This document shows positions 50,229 to 61,600 of a stretch of 64,000 nucleotides of DNA, one piece after another; positions within the stretch are counted from its first letter, which is position 1, and every line of letters begins with the position of its first letter. Origin of the DNA: Patagioenas fasciata (lineage: Eukaryota; Chordata; Aves; Columbiformes; Columbidae); contig NC_092520.1 in assembly GCF_037038585.1 (NCBI RefSeq), positions 64,913,501-64,977,500 on the forward strand, read 5' to 3'. Both the position numbers and the translations under genes were made by a program. The notes beneath the pieces are model-generated. The model was not told the DNA's origin. It made no database searches and worked only from the letters and a program-made list of their open reading frames with translations.

Positions 50229-52433
50229 TATTTCTCACCTGTTCTTCAACAAGTATCTTTTGCTATCAAGAAATTAGGTGCAAGTCTTTCTATATATAAC
50301 ATGGAAATTCCCATGGCTGTCACTTCATAAAATCTACAGAATAAATGTTTCAGAAACATCTGCTTTATCTTGTAGAGGTAGTAGATCCTTTCCTTTAGTT
50401 TGTTAAGGATGCTTCATGAGACTGCTTCGACTAAGCGGTGAAATGCTACTCTGAAGAATCTCCTGTTGTAGCTGTAAGTTCAGACCATGAAATTAGAATG
50501 CGATAGGACCTGTCTTCCAGCACCATCTTCTGACAGAAAGGACCTGCTGGACCTTAGGTAGCTGAACATGAAAACAGTCAAATTTGAAACTGTTGAGTTT
50601 TGCTTTCCTGACCACGAAACAAAAGGCAGCTAGAACAAAAAGCACGCCATACCCCATTGAGAATGAAGGCATATATGGTCAACAGTTTCTAAAGGCAGAG
50701 AACAGGCAACCACAGAGGAAGTTTAAAGCCACTTCCCTTCTATCACAAATTTTAATTCAGGAACAGTGAGGCAACTATTCCAAGTTATTTCCGTTTCTTC
50801 TTGGGCCATGTTTCCATCAATGTAAGAGGCTAAGTTTTCCTTATATTTTAAGGGCTTTATCAAAATCAATGAAAAGATAACTTTAATGGTGCCCTTCATA
50901 TCTGTTCACAACAGATCACTACACATGTAGCATTTAAAAGACTAAGACCCTGCCAAGCAAATGAGGACCTAAGCATTTCTGTTTGTCCAAGAGCAAAACA
51001 CAATTGTATTAGTGTGCATGGTTAGATACTATATATATTTGAAAAAATGCATTTCAACTCTGTATTCTTTATTATTTTTAATGATATTATTCACATCTCC
51101 TGCTACATTAACAAGAAAATAATAAGAGCCCAAGCAGTTGAAAAAACTGCTCTTCAGTTCCTTCCATCATTTGTTTGAAAATAAGAGCAGCTCAAAAATA
51201 GTATGTTACAAGGTTTTAATTTTATGTCTGATTCTGTTTTTTAAGCACCATTTCATATCAACTTTAATAGAAATCACAAACCCCTGTGTCTAACCTTACT
51301 ATTCAAATGCAAAAGTTAATCAAGGTACAGATTCAAGAGAGCACTGGCCCTGGCTCTGTTTTGGGTGGTTGTGTGACACATGTGTTGCTGTTCCCCTGCA
51401 TACATGTGAGACACTGCGTAAAAACAACCTACACGAGCAGCCTTGTGCTAAAACAGAATTTTTCCTGGTTCATGCTTGTACAGACTCAGTCTGGTTAGTG
51501 AATTTCGGTACTGTCAGTCATAGGTTCCCTCTTTACTTCCCAGTGCTTTTATACAGTACGAGTTATCCTACCTGTTTTAAAGACCAGTGACAGCTGCAAA
51601 ATGTAATTCAAGTCTCCTTAGGAGCTACGGGCCTTGCTGACAAAATGCTCGAGCCAAAAGCCAGGTCCTTTGGCAGTTTGCTGGACCCAGTTTCAGGGTG
51701 CTCTGCACCACGAGGACAGACTCATCAAGTGAAATGTGTCAGCACAGACTCAGCTTTGGAGGAGGCCATGCTGAGCCTGAATGAGCAGAAGCAGCTTTTC
51801 TATTTTTGTGTGGGCCTGAGAAAAAAAATCTTTGTCCATTCATCTCCCTGCCAAACATGGCCTACAAGGAATGAAAGTCACCGTGGCCCTGCAGGAGAAC
51901 CAGTAGTCAGGTCGGTAAATAACTGGTTTTTAGATGACTGTTCGAGCTTTCTGTAACTCATTACTAAACACATATCATGCAGATGAAGCAAGGTGAAAAG
52001 GCTATTAAAAACCAGAACTATTTAGCTATAAACGTATTTGCTGTGGCTTTTAAAAAGTGCATACTTATCAATGAAAGAAAAAAATGTGTTAAACAAGTTA
52101 TTGCAGTGCAACAGATGACACCTCCCACTGTGGGTTTGCTCGGAACATTACTGAGGCATGCTGTTCAATTCAAGGCTCAGCAAATATAGCCCATTATACA
52201 GTCCTTTGCATATTTACGGTAGTGTGCAAAGCATTATTAATAGCTTACACCACTGTCTTTCCTTCATCAGCAGGAGGTAGGTCTGGCTAGCAAAGTATAA
52301 TTGGCAATCTATTTTATATATTAATAAAATACTCTTTGGAATGCATTGCTATAACATTCACTTCTTGTTTGCTATTCATTAAATGTATTGTTTGAAATGC
52401 TACCACCAGCTATTCATTCTTTTTCGGAGCACC
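50229..52433. other. Intergenic region upstream of CFAP97D2
   Basis: AT-rich unique sequence with no recognised exon, RNA gene or repeat apart from the TA duplication at its left edge. Small frames here, for example at 51645-51956, show no domain. Confidence 0.6.
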
Positions 52434-52447
52434 GATGCCATGACAAC
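52434..52447 (+). promoter_or_regulatory. CFAP97D2: X-box-like RFX binding site of CFAP97D2
   Basis: GATGCCATGACAAC matches the palindromic X-box consensus GTTGCCATGGCAAC at 12 of 14 positions. It lies 131 bp before the CFAP97D2 start codon. RFX factors bind X-boxes close to the start sites of ciliary genes, so this fits the predicted role of the gene. A CACGTG E-box follows at 52451-52456. Together they mark the likely promoter and suggest transcription starts between about 52470 and 52560. Confidence 0.65.
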
Positions 52448-52577
52448 CCCCACGTGACCGGCTACAAACATACCACAAGTCTCCAGGGCTTTGGTTTGGG
52501 AAAAGCTCAGGCTGGTATTACTCATACTTTTTTTTTTTTTTAAGCACAGATTCAGAGATGCTTTTTTGTTGTACAAG

Positions 52578-52670
52578 ATGCATCGATCCTACCAGCCAGT
52601 TTTACCATGTGCCAACAAATATCTTCAGCTAAAATGGGACAAAGAAAAGTATGAAGGACACAAGAAAAGG
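52578..52670 (+). CDS. CFAP97D2: CFAP97D2 coding exon 1
   Basis: Thirty-one codons from ATG: MHRSYQPVLPCANKYLQLKW, then DKEKYEGHKKR, ending at a GTAGGT donor in phase 0. The start is chosen because family proteins begin with this segment and the X-box promoter lies just upstream. The frame is open further left through a T-tract but without other support. A T-run followed by CACAG (52528-52549) could also act as an acceptor, so an extra upstream non-coding exon is possible. Confidence 0.88.
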
Positions 52671-55600
52671 GTAGGTATGACTGTTCGATAAAGAACAGAG
52701 GCCTTCATGAAAGAATAAGCTTGCCCAAAAAGGCTACAGAATCTCTCTAGTCATTCTTAATACTGTTATGAAAGCTACTGATCAGCAATGAGGTACAAGA
52801 GACACATTTTAAGATTATCCAGCAAATACAGGTGTAGTTTTCATCTGCATTTAGAGTTACCATAATGATGCTCACCAAAGTCAGAAGTTAAAAAAATTTG
52901 GATAGTTATCTGCTCCAAATCGGTATTAATGCAGGACCACTGCCTCTTGAAAATTCATAAGTAGTGAATACCATCACTGATGATTCAACTGTATTGGTAC
53001 CTTAGGAAGATTGTATCACAATATAATTAGCTTTAATATGAAGAAATAGTTCTTCATTATTTCCAGACTGGGTCTGTTTCATTAACTGTATAAAAATATC
53101 TTCCTTCCTTCCTTCCTTCTATTGTTCCCATAATTTGACCTGCAGGTGGAAAAAAGATGAAGTAGATAATTGAATTTGACATATTTTTTCCTAACCAAAT
53201 TGACAATATTGAAATAAATACATTTCCTTCTGCATGAATTAATCTTACCATTGTATATAAGCATAGCTATTTAAACAGTAGCTGTTTTAAAGCAGGGAGC
53301 TGATATTAGCGTAGCTGAAATACTCTCGGCATCCACCATGTGGACAGAACTCTCCTTTGTTCAGTGTACAGAGCACTTCATTTATGCGCTAAGGCATTCC
53401 AAGGCCAAGAATAGAGGCCAGATACCATCATGATAGATAGTGAAGAAATGTATTTATAGAGAAAAAAACATTTCCCATGACTCAACTGCTCTTGGATTCA
53501 ACACGAGTGTTAATTTCTGAGCACATGAGAGGCGGAGGAGTAACTACCATGTTGGGCAAAGGATGGCTCAGAATTTTGTTCCTTATCACAGGGTTCACAC
53601 ACACAGCTCAGTTACTGACTAACTAGGTCTCCAATGGCCAAAGTGTGGCCTTTCCAAGTGCCCCGGTGTTGTCAAGCTGGTGTGTTCCTGGATCCCCACG
53701 CTAGTTGCCCAGATACCGCCTTCCAATGCCATTAATTCGGGCTTGCGCCGAACACCAGCTACCAGAGCAGTGCTACCTGTGGGGCGGTGACAACTGGAGG
53801 CAGCGGGGCAACTTGCCAGGTTGTCCTGAATTGTGCAGCCCACATGTGGCACCAGCGTTCACCAAGTAAGACAGGGATCGCCCTGAGAAAAGGCTTTAAG
53901 GACCTCTGTCAGACAATGTGCAGGCTTAGCATTGAAGGAGCTCACACAAATCAAACCAGAGCAAGAGAGGAAAGCGGAAAAATAGGGAGCAATGGAGGAA
54001 AAAAGGTAACAAATATATATATGTATATATGTATGTAAAAGGGTATGCTTCTTGGAGAAGACCACTAAACAAATGGCAGCGGTTAGGAACAAGTTATAAT
54101 TTTCTCCATGATGCAGAGGTACAAAATATGTCAGCGTGTTTCTATGTACACAAGAGCAAATACTTCCAGTCCAAATAATTTTGTTATTTTCTTAATGGAA
54201 GAAAGGAACAAGGGGGAAAAAGCAGAGTTTAATCTCCCCTCTGCAACTTTCTGCATAGAATTAAGTATAAAATGGCTCCAAAAACACTGTAGCTCTGGAC
54301 AGCACCACAACAGAGATTAGGGTGGGCTTAAAAAATACCGGGTTTTACCTTTACAGTTGTGCATATAAGGACAGAAGACAAATTAATCATAACACTTTCC
54401 AGAAAATGAAATTATATTGATATGAATTCAATGGAAGAAATGTTGTTTCTAATCCCACCTTCTGTTGTTCAAGTTTGAAGCAGTTTGCATATCTATAAAT
54501 TAAAATCAGAGCTTGCATAACTACCACATTTTATTCTTCACACCAGTGATTTCTACTGACTGATACAGTAACCCTGTTTTACAAAGTGCATGTCTTCTTA
54601 AAGTTACTTTTAAAATAACATAATAGCATGATAATGTAAATCATACGAAGAAGCAGAGGAGATAGCAGCAGCAGAAGCCAAAAGTGCCAAAACCCTCAGA
54701 GATGTACCCGGTTTAGTTCTGCTATCCAGTAAAAACCAGCTACTTAACATGATGGGACCTATAAGGATTAAGATGAGTGCTCTCTTCTCCCCTTGAAATC
54801 AGCTGGAGTTGAGAGCAGTCAGCCCCTTCTGGGATCCCACCTCCTCAGAGATGACTGCCACAAAAAAGCAGCTGAATGTTTTCACAAGAAGCCAAGCAGT
54901 TCAACAGAATTTCAGACAAAGCTAGAAACTGCTAAACACTGTCCCAGTCAAGGCTGTAAATTGTTCGCCCTCTTTCAAAAGCAAGGAACCCGTCCTGGTG
55001 GTAAGTATGACAGGTCTGCTGTCAGGGATCCAAGCCTGGTCCTTGGATCTTAGAATCACAGAATTATTTTGGTTGGAAAAGACCTTCAAGGTCATCCAGT
55101 CCAACTGTTAACCTGACACTAGCACTAAACCATGTCCCTAAGAACCTCATCCATGCATCTTTTACACACCTGAGAAAGAGAGGTGGAAAACTTGTGGACC
55201 GAGGCAGGGCTTTGGTCATGCTCAGCTGCATGGAGCTTGTGATGGTGATGTGTCTGCTGCTCTTACTTGGCAGCCTCCCTTTTCTAAATAGCAAGTATTT
55301 CTCTTCTTTCTGTATTACTGATAAATGTTTCCAAATAGCCTAAGTCTGACTGAGATGGAACTGTTCAGGTATGAGGTATGACAGAGGGAGAATGTTTATC
55401 ACATGTATTTCATTACAAAAATCACGATATCATTATTTTAACTGATCTGGTCTCGCTCCCTGCAGAACCCCGGTCTGAGAGAGAGTGATCACCCCTCTAA
55501 CTCCTGTCTTGCTCTAACCCCCATCACCAGCTTTTATTCCACAGGGTTTCTTCAGTCCAATACAGCTCACAGATTATTATTCTTCCTGGCATATCTCATG

Positions 55601-58600
55601 GCTATTTAGGTCAGGATGGAGATAAATATTATCGTGCCACTGAACTACCAACTCCATTAGAATACTTAGATCCACAATTTGCTTTTGATGATCATTCTGA
55701 AGCATTAACAAGAAGAGGCCTGGGAATACTTTCAGCACAAGAAGTCCTTTTCCAGTATTGCTTACCTCTTTCTGGCAGCATCCTAAATGTTCATCTCTTT
55801 GGAAGACCTGGCACAGCTTCGGAGTACATAGGGCTTTCTTACACTTTTTATTTCTGCTGGATGCCTAAAAAGAACTGCCCCTCTTCTCTTAGACAGTCTT
55901 TCCTATATCATAACACCATGTATCATAACCAGACTGTATGTATTTTCACATTTCTCCAATATAAAGAGCCCTTTGCATCTCCAGCAGATTTTAGAACAAC
56001 TGCCTGTAACATTTTCATTTCCCACTACTCTGCTTCTGGGCAAGTCTGGCTTTGCTGATGATATAATTAATCATATGTTTAATAGTGTCACTGCTGGCTA
56101 ACAAAACAGAACATGAGAATTAAAAGATTTCCTGTAATGGTATGCAAGGGTATTTCCAACAAAAATGGACAAGCATTTCATTTCTGTTGCAGATCCAGGC
56201 AGCAAAACCATCAGTGGACACAAGCTCTCCTGCAATATACAACCACCTTCATCTGAAGTTAGGGAAGCTGAAGGTATAGTACTGGCTATTTCACAGAGCA
56301 CTGGCATGCTTACCTTCACATCTCAAAGAAAACAAAGAGACTAACAAATAGTCACAATTCAGGGACTGTTTTTTCCCCTCTGTGCAGTGATCGTCGTGAC
56401 AGGACAATCAGGATCCATTAATAGCACACTCCCAGCAACATTAAATAACTTAGTTGGTGTTTATGATAATTGATGAAAACAGGGCACTTCAGATTAACAG
56501 TGCTGAAGTGTTCAAATAGCCTCCTAAAAGATACTTCTGCACAACCATGAAAAACCATCGCAAATAAAAAGAATAGCACAATCATCAAGAAACATGCAGA
56601 GCAATGAACAGAATAATAGGATGTTAACATATTCAGAGCACAATAAATAACAATGGGTAGCCTTGACTGGCAGTTATTCTTCAAAATCTTACCGCTCCCA
56701 AGAGGCAAATTTTTATTAAAAGATGAGAGTGGAAAATAAATTGTCAGCTAATTAACTCTGCTTACTAAAAGGAAACAACAACAATTAAAAAAAACCCAAA
56801 ACAAATGTGAGCACAGTAGAAAATAGGTGCTGCTAAACTCTTTCAAAGACTTAATTTCCAACACAGTGCCCCTCAGGCAATGAGAGTGTAGCCCATGTAA
56901 GGACTTCAGAATTAATTTCCTTAAAATTGTTTATCATCTCATTGTGCGACATAATAATCCCCAGGCACCTTAAAATCATTTCACTAGCAAAACAATTAAT
57001 TTCTTCTCTGTGCATAAAGTCATGTGCTATATTAGGACGTGGATTCAATTGCCCTTGTTAATTTTTTCCTATTACTGTAAAAAGAACACTGATAAAGTTG
57101 CTTTGCAAAGGAAACATTGCATAACCCCCCCCCCACACACACACACAGGTTAACAAAAACCCCACCAAAGGGAATGCACTGCATGTTCTTAGGCATGTTC
57201 CTTTCAACTATAGGTCCTGATATCTGGAAGTGAGACTGTGGTCCTATTCTCTTTCTCATTCTCCTCTTTTCCAAACTGCTAGGAAGAAAAGGGAAAGGGA
57301 AAGGGAAAAACCCCCTCCAGTGTTGCAATCTTCTAGTAATCAGTTCTACTTACAATCATCCTCCTCACAATAATTCTCCTCAAGGTTACTCAGAGCCTGA
57401 TGGGATTACTTAATGCACCAGTTTTAGGTACTTTTACACTACAGTGTGACCAGCATCTGACCTGCTTCCACTTTGGTTATAAACCTCAGCAAACAAGGCA
57501 GACACACTAGATTCCCTACAGTACTTGCTACTCTAACAGCAGCCACTCAAAACTATCAGAGCAGGACAAGCAGGATTTTCTACTTGTTTTATAAAGGACA
57601 TGCGATATCTTTGGAGTGCTCAGAATCAAATATGCGGGGGGGTGGGGGGGGAAGTGGGGGAAGAAAGGAAAAAAGTTAATTAGTATGCTCAAAACAAGAC
57701 CATTTCTTCAGTGACACTGTTCTGAGACGCTTTTGAGAAAGTGATGTTGAAGCGATGAAAAATGCACTTTCCCTGCTTTCTTCCATTCAGCTTCTCTCCG
57801 ATTAATCTCTAACTCAACCCTGCTGGAAAAGGAATTCTTGGGACTCTGACAACCTCAAAAATAATTTTTTATCTTCATTTTCCCCCTATTTCTTCCCAGT
57901 TCCCACAAACAAACTTTTAGCATGAATTTGTATTCTTTGAAAAAATGGCAATGTTTTTTACAAACTAGACAATGCCCCAGGTCATCCAAAGGGATTCTTC
58001 CTCCTCCACTGAACTCCTTCAGTTTTCATCCCACTTTTGACACAGTTGATTTCAGAGACTGAGATTATTAATGTCTTCCATTTTAAAATCAAATTTAAAG
58101 AGGCTTAAAATCATGCTAATGATGAGCAGAACTGGCTTATACTGCCTCATACATGTCTCTCCATTTGTTCGTCACACCCAGTTGTTGCTTCTCTTCTTAC
58201 ACCGACCTGCAACCCCTCTAGGACAAAAATGGCCTGCAACTGGACTTAATCCAAATCTCACTGAAGTCAATGGAAAAATTACCATTTGATCCAAAGCCCA
58301 CTGAAGATAACGGAAAGACTCCCATTGACTTCAGAGGAGCCTGGATAAGTCCCATCATGTGTTTGTACAGTATCTATCACAATCCTAGTATTTGTCAAGA
58401 GTCTATGAAGGCTGCTAGAGATGAAAAAGATAATGATGATCCTGGAAAACACAATAACAAATATTTATAGACATTCCACTTAGAATGATTAAATGCATTT
58501 GGTGTGGTTGCAGGAAAGTGTTTCAGGGTCAAATTCACAGCATTGCAAAGGGCTTTCTCTCATTGCATCACCATTAAAATGGTGAAACAAAGGGTTCTTT

Positions 58601-61600
58601 CAACACTAACACAGAATTTTACCTCATCAGTGTCTGTCACGCTCTGTGTAGAGGAGGGGACAGCAATTGTGAACACCCTATTAGGTATCTGTGATATATC
58701 ACTGCTGCTTGCTCTGGCCTTGTAAAAAAGAAAAGCATTTCTTTATCCCTTCTGTGTACAAAGTTGGAGGAAGACCGACATTCTGACATCGAAAGAGAGA
58801 ACCGTGTGCTGCTGGAGAAGATTTCCCGCATCATGAGAACAAAGGGACAAATCGACAACAAAAATGACTATAAAGCCAAAAGGTAACATCAGCAGCACTA
58901 TTTCTATATAGTTATCAAGTTACCTTCCCAGTGACAAACATAGCTAAGGATAAACTGCTCTGTGAGGACACATATTTTAAAAGGCAGCCTAAGGTATAAT
59001 CAGTATTTCAGAAAGCCATTTGCTTGCCCTGTCACATGAAATCCAATGCTGGGTCATTTTCACCCTACCTTCTGTTGAAGAGAAGATTGCTTTAAATTAG
59101 TTTTTCAGTTTAATAACTGAGGGAATGAAAAAAAAGAGAGAGGGAGAACATTGCCCTACTTTAAGGAAATAAATGAAGCAAACCTATTATCTCTCAGCAA
59201 AGCTGTTGTTCCTGCTACATGAGTCATTGCTGCTGACTTTGCCAGTTGTTCCTACAGACACCTCTGGAAACGGGGAGATCCAAAGCTTAGAGACGAAATA
59301 AAAACAGAGCAATAAATAGAATTAAAAATTAAAAAGGGGGGCAAGAAGCAGACAGGAGTGAAAACATAATTTATTGCCCAAAGGAGACCAAGCATAATAT
59401 GCCTTGAAGATTTATCACTAGAGAGAACCACTTTACATATTTTTGATTCAGGAGGAAGTTCACACCCTGCGTATGGCACAGAAAACCAGTCAACAGCAGG
59501 GACAAGCTTTTGAAGTGAAGCAAATGGTTTGTATAACTCAGGTGGCGGTTGTTACCTCCTGTGATTCATTTACAGACAGAATCCTTTATGACAGACAGAC
59601 TGCTCATTGGGCCCTAAAGCGTCTCCAGACAGCAAAATGCAGCTCAGGTACAAATGACCTGGGTAGAACTCACTACACGTCACCATCACAAATATCCTGA
59701 CATTTGCATAGTTGATAGGGAAGACAGAAATGATTTGAAAACCGTGTTGGTCATGTCCACATCGTGCAAATCCGTATCATAGTGCTTGTCACTAGTGAAT
59801 AATACCCAGATCAGTGCAGACATCAACAAGCACCAGTTAATGCCACTGCTGAAGGTGCGATTCCATAAGATATGGAAGGAGAAGAGCATCGTCCCCCTCT
59901 TCATTCCCTGTCTCCCTTTCTCATTCAAGTGGCAAACTCTTGTTGTTTTCTTTGGATCAGCTCTGGTTTTCATCAAACCTCTCCATTAGCTAATTAAAGT
60001 TGAGAGAGAGCAGAAAACTAACCCAACAAAAATAAACAAACCTTGATAGTTTTTCTGCCACTTTCTGAAAAGTGATGGATTCCAGGGCCAGTGCAAGGGG
60101 TGCAGAAGACTGGACAGCTGGAAGCAGTGGGGAGATGAGCAGGGGAAGGAAAGAGCAAATCCTTCCCTTTTTTGGTGGCAGGAGACAGCCACCAGATCAG
60201 CTGAGCTGCCTGGGAAATTAGTCTAAGAAGTTTGCAAGGTTCTTGAAGCAGTACGCTTATCTCCATTATCGTCATGCTTCCCAGCTTGGTTCACCAGGTT
60301 TGTACACAAAATAAACCTACAAACTAAAGTAACCGAAACTGCTTGTTAAGCATCTCAGACACCAACCATGCTCTCACCTACAGTACCCCACTACAGCAAT
60401 TCCAAGCCTGGAGGGTTGGAATTAATCCAAGCCAAAACTAGCGTTTTTCCTCTTGTAAAATGTAAGAAACCTCCATATAGGGCTGTGTTCAGAAGATACT
60501 GAACAAAGATTACCCTCTTAAGAAGGGCAAAAGGATTGGGTTGCAAGGGCCAGTTAATGCAGATCAAGGATGGGCAAGTCTGCATAGGAGAGGTATAAAA
60601 CCTTAGGTGAATTTTCCCCTGACACAAGATTGACAGATATTTCTTATTCCAGGTTCCCAGGCTTGGGAAGATGAACAAATGTGAAGAAGTTTGACTCTGC
60701 TTATGTGGTTTTTCCCCTCTAGTTTAAATGCAGAAAAACGAAAGCAGGAGCAGCGGAGAGTGAGCCAAGAGAACCGTGTCATTCTGGATAGAATTACAAA
60801 GGCCCAGCCTCACTATCAGGTTCAGCGATGGCACGAGGATTGGCAACGAGCTGAAAAATACATGGCCAGCATTGCAAGATATCCTCGTGGGCAGTGTAAA
60901 TCACACAGCCTGAAGGTAGCCCTGAGCTTCTGTTCTTTCCTTCCTGGTTATTTCTGGATCGGAACTGCCCATAGAGCACATTTCACTGCGCTTTTGCGCT
61001 GGGGATTAACTGCACGTGGCAGCCAGGCGCACAATTAACAGCCTTTCGTTTGTACAGTCACTCAGCAAATGAATCCCAGAGCGCTCCTCAGACTTTATTA
61101 GGTGATTTTTAAGTGCTGTAGTTTCTACAATCAGACTGTCCACCAAAGAGAGATGGCACTCTCAGAAATAAATGTAAAAATAATTATTAAATAAAAGAAG
61201 CAATGGCTTACCAGTTCCCTGAGAGAAACCGCCAAACACTGCAGCAACATTTGAGGTGACCAAGTGGGCATATGCATTAAGGGCTCCAAACCCTACACTG
61301 GCCCTTCTGTGCAAAGTGACCAGCTTTGTATTTCCATTAGTAACAGAGGTAAAGAAAACAACAGCAAAACAGCTGTATGAGGTTTTAGCGAGCTTTCCCA
61401 GAGAAAGAAAATTGACTGTCTTTAATCTTTCCATGTCCAAACTCCCCGACTTTGAGCCTGTTAACTCACAAGCTCCCAATTTTCCTCCCAAACCAACACA
61501 CGGGAAGCTGCAGCACCTCAGTTCTGCCTTTACCCATCCTCCCTGTCACCTTGGACTGCTGGGCCTCCATGGTCACGTATCGTGATTTGGGAGGTATGGC

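Larger units (their letters stand above)
52671..56192 (+). other. CFAP97D2: CFAP97D2 intron 1
   Basis: 3.5 kb. It holds a TTCC repeat (53100-53119), a CpG-containing G+C-richer stretch of unknown origin (53615-53890), a TA/TG microsatellite (54011-54037) and an antisense CR1 tip (55052-55172). Confidence 0.75.
56274..58763 (+). other. CFAP97D2: CFAP97D2 intron 2
   Basis: 2.5 kb with a C-run plus CA repeat (57125-57148), a G-quadruplex-prone G-run (57636-57660) and a diverged old repeat with a 40-bp tandem period (58249-58345). No further coding exon fits between exons 2 and 3. Confidence 0.75.

Noticed and set aside
52491..52577. In-frame extension of CFAP97D2 exon 1 to the left
   Set aside because: It would encode a Phe run from the T-tract. 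Family proteins start at MHRSYQPV, and the X-box places the promoter just upstream.
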